In this document: positions 16,813-26,577 of the stretch, one piece after another
How positions within the stretch are numbered: the stretch's first letter is position 1
Layout: each line of letters starts with the position of its first letter
Assembly (NCBI RefSeq): GCF_000146345.1
Contig: NZ_GL397071.1
Coordinates: forward strand, 2,018,695 to 2,082,694
From: Peptoniphilus duerdenii ATCC BAA-1640
GTDB taxonomy: Bacteria > Bacillota > Clostridia > Tissierellales > Peptoniphilaceae
Direction: 5' to 3'
DNA: 64,000 nt
Program-made: the position numbers and the translations under genes
Notes under the pieces: generated by a model
Databases searched by the model: none
Told to the model about the DNA's origin: nothing
The model's input: the letters and a program-made list of their open reading frames with translations, nothing else

Positions 16813-18785
16813 TTAAGCACCGTTGAATCGACTTCTTCGCCATCTATTGAAAGTACGAATTTGTCTCCAGATTTTCCTTTTATTTCTATTGAAATATCTC
16901 CATCTTCAAAAGTTTTATGGTAGTCGTAAAATACCATGCTTTCTCCATCTCTATACCTAGTAACTACGACTCTATGTCTTTGACCGTCATCGTTTACTTT
17001 TGTTTTAAATACTTGACTTACTTCTGAGCTATCACTTTCATTTTCGCTAGGTTCAGTACTTTGAGTAACAGGTCCACTAGAAACTATTAGATGAACAGTA
17101 GAGTTTTTAGCAACTTCTCCGATTGGATCTTGTCTTACGACTTCATCCTTGCCAACTTCGTTTGATTCTTGGTATTCAACTTCAACCTTAAGTCCGCTAT
17201 CTTCCAAATATTTTTGTGCAACGGTTAGTTTTTCACCTCTGAAGTTGATTGCATTTACAGGATTGTTGTCTATTCCCTTTGAAATTACTAAATCTACAGA
17301 TTGACCTCTCTTAATTTCAAATCCTGCTTTCGGTTCTGTGGAGATGATCTTACCTGCTTCGATTTCATTTGAATATTCTTCTTTTACTTCACCAATATTA
17401 ATTGAGCTTGAAGTGAATAGATCTTCTGCTTCTGCTCTAGTTCTATTGATAACATTTGGAATGGTTACTACTTCGTCTAGTTTATTTAAAAATACCTTAA
17501 TAGTATCTCCAGTCTTTAATTTAGTTCCCATTACTGGTTCTTGAGAAAGTACAACTCCATTAGGTCTGTTGTCTTCTTCGTCGTATTCTATTTCAAGTTT
17601 AAGTCCAAGGGTCTTTAAAATTGATCTTACTTCAGCTTCAGATTTTCCAAGTAGGTCTGGTGCTTCAAATTCTGTAACTTCTGGTTCTTGTACCTTTGGC
17701 TTGTCGTCACTTCTACTTGACATAACTTTTGGAACTATAAATACGAGTAGTGCGACGGTTAGTAGAGCTGCAAGCACTCCTAGTAGAAGTGGTCCAGTCG
17801 AATTCTTCTTTGGCTTTTGTCTTTTTTTCTTGAAGTTTTCTTCGTTATTTAAAGCTATATTGCTATAAGGAGAATGATCTGAATCATCTCTTCTTATTAC
17901 TTTTTTATTTCTGCTTACAGGAGGATCTACTTCCTTTTCTGTAATACTAATACCTCTACCTAAGAGTATTCCCTTAATCGCTTTTATTGCAGCAGATGCA
18001 TCTTTGAATCTGTCATCAGGATTTTTCATGGTAAGTTTTTCTACCAATATATCTGCGTCTTCACTTATGTCAGAGTAACTATCTGATGGTTTTGGCATCT
18101 TGGATTGAACTTGCATCAGTGCAACTGAAACAGGATTTTCCGCATCGAATGGAAGTTTGCCAGTAAGCATTTCATATAGAACTATCCCCAAAGAATAGAT
18201 ATCTGATCTATTGTCTACCTTTACTCCCCTTGCTTGTTCTGGTGAGAAGTAGTGAACAGATCCCATAATTGCATTGGTTGCAGTCACAGTTGTGTTGTCG
18301 GCGATTCTTGCGATTCCAAAGTCGGTTACCTTTACCCTGTCGTCGTGGGTAATCATGATGTTCGGGCTTTTGATATCTCTGTGAACTATTCCCTTTGAAT
18401 GGGCAACCTTAAGTGCATCCAAGATTTGAATTGCGTAGTTAAGCGCTCTCTTTTCTGGGATACGACCTTCTTCTTTGATAACTTCTTTTAATGTTCTGCC
18501 TTCTATATATTCCATTACGATGTAATGTACTTTTAAACCTGCTAGATCTTCTGTTCCAACATCGTAAATACTTACTATGCTTGGATGTGAAATTGATGCA
18601 GCAGCAAGTGATTCTCTCTTAAATTTCTTTATAAAACCGGTTTCGTCATTGTACTGTGCTTTTAATATTTTGATTGCGACTATTCTGTCGAGTCTTCTAT
18701 CATGAGCTTTATAAACGTCGCCCATACCACCGGTGCCAATTTTTTCTAAAATTTCGTATCTAGTTCCTAAAACTTTTCCTATCAT
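16809..18785 (-). CDS. prkC: Ser/Thr protein kinase with PASTA repeats
   Basis: A membrane kinase that senses muropeptides or lipid II and adjusts cell-wall growth. The cytoplasmic Hanks kinase domain (about 10-270) has IGTGGMGDVYKAH, HRDIKSPNIM, and TDFGIARI. One membrane helix follows (about 332-352), then three extracellular PASTA repeats (about 365-430, 433-498, 500-565) and a C-terminal region of about 80 residues of unknown fold. I start at the ATG at 18785 behind AGGTG; a GTG at 18794 would add three residues. It overlaps rsgA and follows its phosphatase prpC directly. Confidence 0.95.
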   Translation of the reverse strand: MIGKVLGTRYEILEKIGTGGMGDVYKAHDRRLDRIVAIKILKAQYNDETGFIKKFKRESLAAASISHPSIVSIYDVGTEDLAGLKVHYIVMEYIEGRTLKEVIKEEGRIPEKRALNYAIQILDALKVAHSKGIVHRDIKSPNIMITHDDRVKVTDFGIARIADNTTVTATNAIMGSVHYFSPEQARGVKVDNRSDIYSLGIVLYEMLTGKLPFDAENPVSVALMQVQSKMPKPSDSYSDISEDADILVEKLTMKNPDDRFKDASAAIKAIKGILLGRGISITEKEVDPPVSRNKKVIRRDDSDHSPYSNIALNNEENFKKKRQKPKKNSTGPLLLGVLAALLTVALLVFIVPKVMSSRSDDKPKVQEPEVTEFEAPDLLGKSEAEVRSILKTLGLKLEIEYDEEDNRPNGVVLSQEPVMGTKLKTGDTIKVFLNKLDEVVTIPNVINRTRAEAEDLFTSSSINIGEVKEEYSNEIEAGKIISTEPKAGFEIKRGQSVDLVISKGIDNNPVNAINFRGEKLTVAQKYLEDSGLKVEVEYQESNEVGKDEVVRQDPIGEVAKNSTVHLIVSSGPVTQSTEPSENESDSSEVSQVFKTKVNDDGQRHRVVVTRYRDGESMVFYDYHKTFEDGDISIEIKGKSGDKFVLSIDGEEVDSTVLK

Positions 18786-18787
18786 TC

Positions 18788-19507
18788 TTAACACCTACTT
18801 GTAAATATTATAAAGGTTATATTATCGACTCCGCCATTATCCAGTGCTTCTTTTAAAAGTTCGTCTGCGGCAGCTTCGAGATCTTCATTCTTTAATATCT
18901 CTTCTATTTTGTTATTTGTAACCATGTTGGTTAGTCCATCAGAAGTCATAAGAAATATTTTGTCCTTCGTTGGACTTACAAAAACATTCTTCTTTTTAAG
19001 TTTTGATTCTGTGCCTAACGCTTGAGTCAATACGTTTTTGTTTGGATGATTTTTTGCTTCTTCTTCCGATATTTCTCCCATATCGAGAAGGTAGTTTACA
19101 TAGGTGTCATCTCTTGTCAAAAGTCTTAAACCTTCCTTGTCCATTTCGTAAATTCTGGAGTCACCTATATTTGCGTAGTAGAGATTATCTTCATAAACAA
19201 GGCCCAGTGATAGGGTGGTGCCCATACCTGAGTATTTTTCATTTTCCGAAGATAATTTTAGTATTTTTGAGTTGGCTTTTTCTATTGCTTCTATCATAGC
19301 CTTCTCAATTTCCTCACTACTTTCTATTTTTAAATCTTTAAAATATTCGCTTATTTCTAGGACGGCAGTCTTGCTTGCAGTTTCTCCTGCTAAATGACCT
19401 CCCATCCCATCGCATAAGATGAAGAGGTTAAGTTCAGAGTTCGCATATAAGTAGTCTTCGTTGTTTGCCCTTACCAATCCCTTATCAGTTCGCTTTGCTA
19501 TTTTCAT
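18788..19507 (-). CDS. prpC: PP2C-type Ser/Thr protein phosphatase
   Basis: The partner phosphatase of PrkC. The 239-residue protein has the metal-binding motifs RANNEDYLY, LCDGMGGHLAGE, SGMGTTL, TSDGLTN and GGVDNITFI. I choose the ATG at 19507, which gives MKIAKRTDKGLVR behind an AGAGG site; the longer frame from 19561 adds 18 non-homologous residues overlapping rlmN. It overlaps the rlmN end by 23 bases. Confidence 0.95.
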   Translation of the reverse strand: MKIAKRTDKGLVRANNEDYLYANSELNLFILCDGMGGHLAGETASKTAVLEISEYFKDLKIESSEEIEKAMIEAIEKANSKILKLSSENEKYSGMGTTLSLGLVYEDNLYYANIGDSRIYEMDKEGLRLLTRDDTYVNYLLDMGEISEEEAKNHPNKNVLTQALGTESKLKKKNVFVSPTKDKIFLMTSDGLTNMVTNNKIEEILKNEDLEAAADELLKEALDNGGVDNITFIIFTSRC

Positions 19508-20513
19508 TTTCCAACCTCTTTCTTCTAAGCTGGCCACAAGATGCAGAAATATCTGATCCAAGCTCTCTTCTTATTGTAGCATTAATACCACCTTTTAAAA
19601 GCATATTTTGAAATTTCTTTGCACCTTTTGGTGATGTCTTTCCTTTATTATACTCTTTAATTGGATTTAGTGGAATAAGATTCACGTGTACTTTTATATC
19701 TTTTGTAATTCTTATTAGTTCATCTGCATCGATTTCTCTATCGTTTACATCTTTTATAAGAGTATATTCAAGGGTTATTCTCGTGCCTGTCCCTTCGCTA
19801 TAATATTTTGAAGCTGCAAGCACTTCTTCTATGGAATATCTATTCGTAATCGGCATTATCTTTTTTCTATCCTCGTCAAAAGGACTGTGAAGTGAGATTG
19901 CTAGATTTATCGGTTTCTTTAACTTTTCTAAATCATATATCCTTGGAACTATTCCACAACTAGAGATGGTGATGGATCTATTACTTAGATTTTTTCCATT
20001 TTCATCGTGGATGATGTCAAAGAATTTAATTACATTTTCATAATTATCCAGAGGTTCTCCACTTCCCATAAGTACAATATTTGAAATATTTATTCCAAGT
20101 TTATTTTCAACTAAATAAATCTGTCCTGCCATTTCCGATGGAGTTAGATTTCTTATACGTCCACCTTTTGTAGACGCGCAAAATGAACAGCCCATCCTGC
20201 ATCCAACCTGTGTTGAGATACACTGAGAGTATCCATGTTCATACTTAAGAAGTACCCCTTCGATTAAATTGCCATCGTTTAACTCAAATAAAAATTTAAC
20301 CGTCTCATCGATTTTGGAATGGTACTCCTCGAATATCTTTATCTCTCTTACAGGAAGACTTTTTAAATCTTTTGGAAGGTTTGAAGAACTATTCAAATCC
20401 CATTTTTTATTTTTGTTGAAGAAGGTAAAAAGTTGTTGTGCTCTGAACTTTTTCTCTCCAATTTCTTCGATATAGGACTTCATTTCTTCAAAAGTCAAAT
20501 CGTTTATAAACAT
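19485..20513 (-). CDS. rlmN: 23S rRNA A2503 / tRNA A37 C2-methyltransferase
   Basis: A radical-SAM methyltransferase modifying 23S rRNA A2503 and tRNA A37. The iron-sulfur motif is GCRMGCSFCAS, preceded by CISTQV. It also has LMGSGEPLDN, LAISLHSP, and the catalytic C-terminal cysteine near SDISASCGQLR. The length of 342 is normal. Its ATG lies directly on the end of rsmB. Confidence 0.97.
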   Translation of the reverse strand: MFINDLTFEEMKSYIEEIGEKKFRAQQLFTFFNKNKKWDLNSSSNLPKDLKSLPVREIKIFEEYHSKIDETVKFLFELNDGNLIEGVLLKYEHGYSQCISTQVGCRMGCSFCASTKGGRIRNLTPSEMAGQIYLVENKLGINISNIVLMGSGEPLDNYENVIKFFDIIHDENGKNLSNRSITISSCGIVPRIYDLEKLKKPINLAISLHSPFDEDRKKIMPITNRYSIEEVLAASKYYSEGTGTRITLEYTLIKDVNDREIDADELIRITKDIKVHVNLIPLNPIKEYNKGKTSPKGAKKFQNMLLKGGINATIRRELGSDISASCGQLRRKRLENENSKAN

Positions 20514-21766
20514 TAAATCCTCCTCAAAAGACTTATGGAAAATCCATCTGCTTCCATTGTAGCATCAGTCTTAAAGGTATCCTTTCCAAAGGTCTTTATC
20601 TTTTCAAAATCTCTATTTTTTTCTAAAAATTTATCTACTATATTTTCGTTTTCTTCTTCTAATACTGAACAGGTTGAATACATGAGAAGTCCGCCTGGTT
20701 TTAAATATTTGCCTGCGTTATCTAATAGTTTTTCTTGAACACAAGTTATGCTTTCTAAATCTACTTCTTTGTACCTGATTTCTGGATGCCTTCTAATAAG
20801 TCCAATGGCTGAACATGGTGCATCCAAAAGCACATAGTCAAACTTTTCATTATACTTTTCATCGTAAATGGTAGCATCTCTAGTTTCAATTTCTAAATTA
20901 GAAAGCCCTAACCTCTTTGCGTTTTCTCTAAGCTCCACCATGTCCTTTATGTCCCAGGCTACTACCCTTCCAGTTTTATTTAATATTTCTAAGAGATGAG
21001 TGGTCTTGCCGCCGGGATTTGCGCACATATCCAAAACCAAACTGTCCTCTTTTGGATTTAGAAGTTCAGAAATTAAAATTGACCCGGAATCTTGCACATA
21101 GAATTTTCCATTTTTAAATTCATCTGTTTTAAAGATATCCTTCGGATCTTCAACAATAATCCCAGATTTTGTCAGCATATCTTTTCTTACATTATATTTT
21201 ACACCTAGAGATTTTATAAGTTCGTCTCTTGTTAATTTTGTGAAGTTTGCCCTTATGGTGAAGTTGTCATCTGTATTATTTAGTTTGAGTATCTCTTCTA
21301 ATTTATCTTTTGAATAATTTTTTTCTAAGTAGTCAAAGTATTTTTCTGGGACAGAGTACCTGGTCAAGTAGTAGTCTTTTCCCTTTAAATCCACTTCAAA
21401 ATCTTTTGTTCTCATAAAATTTCTAAGAAGTCCATTTACAAATCCGACACTTCCCTTGTGGGAAACCTTCTTTGTAAGTTTAACCGCCTCATCTACTATT
21501 GTATAATCCGGTATTCCATCTAAAAATATATATTGATATAGACTCATTTCAAGTATTATTCTAATATCTTCGTGAATCTTCTTGAACCTAATCTTGGAGT
21601 TCTTTTTTATAAGATAGTCAAGATAAGTTTTATTTCTAAGACTTCCTGTGGTTATATTTCTAAGTAGAGCAATATTTTCGCTCCTACTTTTATTTAATTC
21701 TTCTGATAAAAATGCACCGCTAGATACATTTTTGAGTATCTGCAGTGCTTCTCTTCTAACTGACAT
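20513..21766 (-). CDS. rsmB: 16S rRNA m5C967 methyltransferase
   Basis: RsmB has an N-terminal NusB-like RNA-binding domain (about 1-130) and a C-terminal SAM methyltransferase (about 220-417) with CANPGGKTTHLLE, the catalytic cysteine in LLDAPCSAIG and the second cysteine in YSTCSVLEEENE. I start at the ATG at 21766, behind AAGGG, one base after the stop of the upstream peptidase gene; an upstream frame to 21790 is less likely. It is 417 residues long. Confidence 0.95.
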   Translation of the reverse strand: MSVRREALQILKNVSSGAFLSEELNKSRSENIALLRNITTGSLRNKTYLDYLIKKNSKIRFKKIHEDIRIILEMSLYQYIFLDGIPDYTIVDEAVKLTKKVSHKGSVGFVNGLLRNFMRTKDFEVDLKGKDYYLTRYSVPEKYFDYLEKNYSKDKLEEILKLNNTDDNFTIRANFTKLTRDELIKSLGVKYNVRKDMLTKSGIIVEDPKDIFKTDEFKNGKFYVQDSGSILISELLNPKEDSLVLDMCANPGGKTTHLLEILNKTGRVVAWDIKDMVELRENAKRLGLSNLEIETRDATIYDEKYNEKFDYVLLDAPCSAIGLIRRHPEIRYKEVDLESITCVQEKLLDNAGKYLKPGGLLMYSTCSVLEEENENIVDKFLEKNRDFEKIKTFGKDTFKTDATMEADGFSISLLRRI

Positions 21767-21767
21767 A

Positions 21768-22469
21768 CTAATCCCTTCTTGATCTTGCAATTGAAAGTAT
21801 CCTAAGTAGGTTACCTATTGCAGTTATCATAGATGCTAAATAGGTTAGAGCTGCCGCTGATAGCACGTCCCTTGCCCCATCTAGTTCCTGCTCTGTCATT
21901 ATATTATCTGCAAGCTGAAGTTTCGCTCTCCTTGATGCATCCACTTCTACTGGAAGTGTGATGATTGTAAATAAAACCGCAACTATAAACATAGCTATCC
22001 CAACATTTATAAGTATTTCACTCACAAACATTCCAAGTATTACTAGTGTTATTGCAAAGTTTGAACCTATCTGTGCTGCTGGAGCCAATGTCTGTCTTAA
22101 AACAAGCGGTCTATAACTTTCCTTATCTTGAATCGCATGACCTACTTCGTGGGCTGCAACTGCTGCAGATGCGATGGACTCACCGTCATAAACATTCTGT
22201 GAAAGAGAAAGTGATTTGTCCCTAGGATCATAGTGGTCCGTAAGTGTTCCGTTAATTCTTCTTATGGTCACATCGCTAAGTCCGTTTCTATCTAAGATTA
22301 TTCTTGCTACTTCTGCCCCAGTTAGTGAACGTGAATTTCTAATTTTAGAATATTTCGCGTAATTTCTAGTTATCTTAGATTGGGCGTAAAGAGCAAGTAT
22401 AAGTCCTGGTAGTACGTATACCATGTAGGAATAATATCCTAAATATGCTCCACCTGTTTGTCCAAACAT
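21768..22469 (-). CDS. yugP: YugP-type membrane zinc metallopeptidase
   Basis: A 233-residue neutral zinc metallopeptidase family protein. An N-terminal hydrophobic segment (about 9-25) precedes the zinc motif AAHEVGHAIQ; two further hydrophobic segments follow (about 125-170) and a helix near 205-225. The family is membrane-bound and its substrates are not well known. It lies in the usual Firmicutes place between fmt and rsmB. Confidence 0.88.
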   Translation of the reverse strand: MFGQTGGAYLGYYSYMVYVLPGLILALYAQSKITRNYAKYSKIRNSRSLTGAEVARIILDRNGLSDVTIRRINGTLTDHYDPRDKSLSLSQNVYDGESIASAAVAAHEVGHAIQDKESYRPLVLRQTLAPAAQIGSNFAITLVILGMFVSEILINVGIAMFIVAVLFTIITLPVEVDASRRAKLQLADNIMTEQELDGARDVLSAAALTYLASMITAIGNLLRILSIARSRRD

Positions 22470-22471
22470 TT

Positions 22472-23392
22472 TTAGCCTCCTATTATACTTCCTTTTTCTA
22501 TCTTTCTACCTCTGAAAAAATCTTCTGCATCCATCATTTTCTTGCCTGGCCATTGAAGTCTATGTGCCTTTATAGAGCCGTCCTTTGTAGCTATTTCTAA
22601 ATATTTACTAGATTCTAAAACTTCTCCCGGCTCTCCTTTTCCCTCAGAGACTTCTATTTCATCGAGTTTTATTCTATTTCCATCATATAGGATTGATATT
22701 CCATTTTTCTTTGTAAGCCCTCTTGAGAGTCTTTCGATGTAATTTTTATCCATAGATGTAAAATCTAGGTATCCGAAATCTTTTGAAATCTTTGGAGCGT
22801 AGGTTGACTCTTCGTCATTTTGTTTAGTCCAATTTAGATTTCCTTTTGAATATCTATTTACAAATTCAACTATTAAATCTGCTCCCATCTCTGAAAGTTC
22901 CTCTTCTAGTTCTTCCACATTCTTCTTTCCGATTTCAGTCTTTCCAACTAGAGAATAATCTCCAGTATCTAGTCCTTCTTCCACTTTCATTATGGATACT
23001 CCCGCTTCCTTATCACCATTTATGATTGCGAAGTTAATTGGAGCTGCCCCTCTTAGTTTTGGAAGGATAGAAGCGTGAATGTTCACAGGATTATCTCCTG
23101 TTAAATTTAAAATTCCATCTCTTAAAATCTTTCCATAGGCGCATACTACTACTAGATCTGCGTTAAATGATTTTAAATATTCTATTGAGTCGGAAGAATT
23201 TACATTTTTGGGTTGAAAGACTTCGATATTTCTTTCTAAAGCAGCCTTTTTAACTGGAGGCATGGTAATTTTTTTGCCTCTTCCTGAACTTTTATCCTCA
23301 TTGGTAACCGCTAAGACTACTTCAAAATTGTCCGCAAGTTTTTCAAATGGTTTAACCGCAAATTCAGGTGTTCCCATGTAAATTATTCTCAC
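22472..23392 (-). CDS. fmt: Methionyl-tRNA formyltransferase
   Basis: Formylates initiator Met-tRNA. The 306-residue protein begins IYMGTPEFAVKP and has the catalytic region NIHASILPKLRGAAPIN, with the conserved Asn and His, then TGVS-like KEAGVSIMKVEEGLDTGD and the C-terminal tRNA-binding domain. It overlaps def by 4 bases; the pair adds and later removes the formyl group. Confidence 0.97.
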   Translation of the reverse strand: MRIIYMGTPEFAVKPFEKLADNFEVVLAVTNEDKSSGRGKKITMPPVKKAALERNIEVFQPKNVNSSDSIEYLKSFNADLVVVCAYGKILRDGILNLTGDNPVNIHASILPKLRGAAPINFAIINGDKEAGVSIMKVEEGLDTGDYSLVGKTEIGKKNVEELEEELSEMGADLIVEFVNRYSKGNLNWTKQNDEESTYAPKISKDFGYLDFTSMDKNYIERLSRGLTKKNGISILYDGNRIKLDEIEVSEGKGEPGEVLESSKYLEIATKDGSIKAHRLQWPGKKMMDAEDFFRGRKIEKGSIIGG

Positions 23393-23871
23393 TCTTCCAC
23401 CTCATCATCTTCATCTTGAATATTATGGATTTCTGTAGCAAGATCGGTGTAGAGTATTCCATTTAAATGATCAATCTCGTGTTGAAAAATTCTTGCAGTG
23501 AATCCTTCAGCTTCCAAAGTTTTTTCTTCTCCATTTTCGTCCATGTAGGTCACTACAATATGGTTTGCCCTATTTACAGTTCCCTGTTTTCCAGGAACAC
23601 TAAGACATCCTTCTGGACCTACTTGTTCCCCATCTTTTTCGATAATTTTAGGATTTATAAATGCTCCTCTAAGTCCGTCTTGGTCGTCTAAAGTTATTAT
23701 TCTTCTAAGAATCCCTACCTGTGGAGCCGCAAGACCTACTCCGTTAGAGTAGTCCATAGTTTCAAACATGTCACTGATTAGGGTCTTCATTCTGTCATTT
23801 ATATCATTAACTTCTTTTGAAATTTTTCTAAGTATCGGATCTTCATCTGTCCTTATATTTCTAATTGCCAT
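23389..23871 (-). CDS. def: Peptide deformylase
   Basis: Removes the N-formyl group from nascent proteins. The three motifs are present: GVGLAAPQVG, EGCLSVPG with the metal cysteine, and HEIDHLNG. I choose the ATG at 23871 (MAIRNIRTDEDPILRKI) behind GAGG; two more codons upstream are possible. The C-terminus ends in a short acidic tail. It sits 7 bases after priA. Confidence 0.97.
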   Translation of the reverse strand: MAIRNIRTDEDPILRKISKEVNDINDRMKTLISDMFETMDYSNGVGLAAPQVGILRRIITLDDQDGLRGAFINPKIIEKDGEQVGPEGCLSVPGKQGTVNRANHIVVTYMDENGEEKTLEAEGFTARIFQHEIDHLNGILYTDLATEIHNIQDEDDEVEE

Positions 23872-23878
23872 ATTCACC

Positions 23879-26185
23879 TCAAAATTCTATAAATACTTCT
23901 ATTCTATTATTCTTCATATTCTCTTTTACCCATTCTAACACAGTTAATAACTCATTTCTTCTCTGTGGCATGACTTTTAACATAAATCTCACCTTATATA
24001 CATTTTTTATCTTTGGCATGGTGGTTACTTGAGAATATTTAATCATGTCTTGACATTTATAAGTTAAAACTTCTAAAAAGTCTTCTGCAAAACTCTTGAG
24101 CCCTTCTTCTTTATTGGATGTAAAAACCACAGAAATTAATTCTTCAAATGGTGGGTACTCCATCTTTTCTCTTACATAGAGTTCGTCTTTGTAAAATCCT
24201 TCATAGTCACTTCTAGCCGCATGGGTTATGCTGTAATTATCTGGAGTGTAGGTCTGTATTACGCAGCTTCCTTCTATGGATCCTCTACCTGCCCTTCCAC
24301 TTACCTGGGTGATGAGTTGGAATGTGGTTTCATTTGCCCTGTAGTCTGAAACGTAAAGGCTCATATCCGCTGCAATAATTCCTACCAAGGTCACATTTTC
24401 AAAGTCAAAACCTTTTGAAATCATCTGGGTTCCGATTAAGATGTCAATATTTCCAGACTTCATGTTTTCATACATCTTGTCGTAGGAATCTTTTCTACCC
24501 ATGGTATCCCTGTCCATCCTAAAGACTTTTGCTTCTGGATAGTATTTTTTCACTTCTGCTTCGACCTGTTGAGTGCCTACTCCGAATCTCTTTATAAAAC
24601 TGGAGCCACAGTTTGGACATGTGGTCACCATTTTTTTCGTCGCCCCGCAGTAATGGCAACGAAGTATATTCATGTCCTTGTGGTAGGTCATGGAGATGTC
24701 GCAATTGTCGCATTTTATAACTTCTCCACAGGATCTGCAGCTTACAAAGTTTGAAAATCCTCTTCTATTTAAAAATAGAATTGCTTGATTTTTATTTTTT
24801 ATGGTTTCATCTAATTTTTCTTTCAATATTCCACTGAAGATGCTGGTGTTTCCTCTAATTAGTTCAGATCTCATATCTGCAATGTGAACCTTAGGAAGTA
24901 GAGCTCCCTTTACCGCTCTATTTTTAAGTTTAAACAGGCCGTATTCACCTTTTTCTGCCTTATAGTAGGAGTTTACCTTTGGAGTTGCAGATCCAAGGAC
25001 TACTTTTCCTATGCCTTCCATTCTAAATTTTGCAACTTCTAATGTGTCGTAGGCGTTTTGACTGGTAAAATTATAGGAATTATCATGTTCTTCGTCAATG
25101 ATTACCATCTTCAAATTTTTAAATGGCGCAAAGACTGCAGACCTCGCTCCCACTACTATGTCTACTTCATCATTCTTTATCTTTAGGTACTGGTCAAATC
25201 TCTCTCCAAGGGATAATCTAGAATGCAAAATGGAAACTCTGCCAGGAAATCTTCCTCTAAATCTCTCAATCATCTGTGGTGTGAGCCCAATTTCAGGAAC
25301 TAGCATGCATACCTGTCCACCCTTTTCGATTACATCTTCTGCAAGTTTTAGATACACTTCTGTCTTACCAGAACCGGTCTTTCCATGGAGTAGGTTGACT
25401 GTCTTCTTGGAATTTAAAATTCCGTTAAGGGCATTTAGTTGTTCTTCATTTAAAGGATGCCTTATAGTTTTATATTCTTCTCCGTAAGGATCTCTAGTTT
25501 CTTTCTTTTCATAGGTTGTGACTATTTTTTGTTTTACTAGGGTGTTAACGGGAGAGTTGGAGATGGATAGAGCTTCTAAAATATCTTTTAGTTCGCTATC
25601 CCCATTTTTTGAAAGATATTCTATTACATATTTTCCTTGGGTGGATATTTTCTTGTTAAAAAGCAGGTCCAGGTAGTCGTCACTTAATCTGTAAATAGTT
25701 ACAAACTTTTCTTTTACATCGCTTCTTACTTTGTATTTTAAGTTTACTAGACCTTTTTCTTTATATGCTTTTAAAACTTTTCTGTCTTCTTCTCTTAGAG
25801 TCTTTATGTCTTTATTTAATATTTCTTTTGGGACTTCATCTGAGTCACTTTCTGCGTATACTTCTATGCTCTTAATATCTCCCGGCGGGAGTATCGGTTG
25901 AAATGATTTAAAATATCCTCTTAGGTACCTTTTCTTTAAGAATAATCCAAGCTCGATTAATTTTTCGTCGATGATCGGTTCTTCATCTATTACCTCTAAG
26001 ATGTCCTTGGTCTTTTCTACGTCACTCTCTTCTAAATTATAGAGTACAAGTCCTATCGCCGTTCTATTTCCTCTTCCAAAGGGAACTACTACCCTACATC
26101 CAGGTTCTACATATTCATTTGTTCTATATGTGTAAAGTGTATCGAAACTGGATGCACTCTTATCGATAAATACCTTGATATACAT
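23879..26185 (-). CDS. priA: Primosomal replication restart helicase
   Basis: PriA rebuilds replisomes at stalled forks. The 768-residue protein has the N-terminal 3'-DNA-binding domain (1-100), a Walker A motif HGKTGSGKTEVY, the DEEH box (IIDEEHDNSY), and a zinc region with CRSCG, CDNC, CHYCGA and CPNCG, followed by the helicase C motifs. Its ribosome binding site sits just after a strong terminator that follows rpoZ, leaving no room for a separate promoter; see findings. Confidence 0.97.
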   Translation of the reverse strand: MYIKVFIDKSASSFDTLYTYRTNEYVEPGCRVVVPFGRGNRTAIGLVLYNLEESDVEKTKDILEVIDEEPIIDEKLIELGLFLKKRYLRGYFKSFQPILPPGDIKSIEVYAESDSDEVPKEILNKDIKTLREEDRKVLKAYKEKGLVNLKYKVRSDVKEKFVTIYRLSDDYLDLLFNKKISTQGKYVIEYLSKNGDSELKDILEALSISNSPVNTLVKQKIVTTYEKKETRDPYGEEYKTIRHPLNEEQLNALNGILNSKKTVNLLHGKTGSGKTEVYLKLAEDVIEKGGQVCMLVPEIGLTPQMIERFRGRFPGRVSILHSRLSLGERFDQYLKIKNDEVDIVVGARSAVFAPFKNLKMVIIDEEHDNSYNFTSQNAYDTLEVAKFRMEGIGKVVLGSATPKVNSYYKAEKGEYGLFKLKNRAVKGALLPKVHIADMRSELIRGNTSIFSGILKEKLDETIKNKNQAILFLNRRGFSNFVSCRSCGEVIKCDNCDISMTYHKDMNILRCHYCGATKKMVTTCPNCGSSFIKRFGVGTQQVEAEVKKYYPEAKVFRMDRDTMGRKDSYDKMYENMKSGNIDILIGTQMISKGFDFENVTLVGIIAADMSLYVSDYRANETTFQLITQVSGRAGRGSIEGSCVIQTYTPDNYSITHAARSDYEGFYKDELYVREKMEYPPFEELISVVFTSNKEEGLKSFAEDFLEVLTYKCQDMIKYSQVTTMPKIKNVYKVRFMLKVMPQRRNELLTVLEWVKENMKNNRIEVFIEF

Positions 26186-26197
26186 TGTTTCTCCCTA

Positions 26198-26224
26198 TAA
26201 AAAAAGTAGGAACAATCCTACTTT
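26198..26224 (-). terminator. Terminator between rpoZ and priA
   Basis: AAAGTAGGA and TCCTACTTT form a 9-bp stem with a four-base loop on the minus strand, with a U-run. It sits inside an otherwise continuous gene array, about 13 bases before the priA start. Confidence 0.88.
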
Positions 26225-26247
26225 AAATCCAATTAGAAAATATTTTA

Positions 26248-26577
26248 TTATTCTTCCTCTACGTCTTCTATAGCTTCAGTCTCTTCTACTGTATCTAGCT
26301 TGATTTCTTTTAACATTTCTGCTTTTAGTATATTTAGCTTTTCATTTTTTTGTTCTTCGATATATTCGTCGTATTGATCGTCAGTCATAGTTGGTCCGTA
26401 AACTATATCACCTTTTACAACTTCATCAAGTGCGATACTTACAGGTTTTTGTAGTTCTGTTTCTTCAAGTGGTTCGTTTCCGTCTACGATCTTTCTAGCG
26501 CGCTTTGAAACAAGCATAACTAGTTTATATCTAGAGTCTGTTACTTTTTTTATTTCTTCAAAGGATGGTATTATCAT
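26248..26577 (-). CDS. rpoZ: RNA polymerase omega subunit
   Basis: Omega helps assemble RNA polymerase. The N-terminal part has the family features PSFEEI, SRYKLVMLVSKRARKI and KPVSIALDEV. At 109 residues it is longer than the common 65-90 because of an acidic C-terminal extension of about 45 residues ending in AIEDVEEE. I choose the second ATG at 26577, which sits 8 bases after GAGG; the first at 26583 is too close to it. It overlaps gmk by about 20 bases. Confidence 0.93.
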   Translation of the reverse strand: MIIPSFEEIKKVTDSRYKLVMLVSKRARKIVDGNEPLEETELQKPVSIALDEVVKGDIVYGPTMTDDQYDEYIEEQKNEKLNILKAEMLKEIKLDTVEETEAIEDVEEE

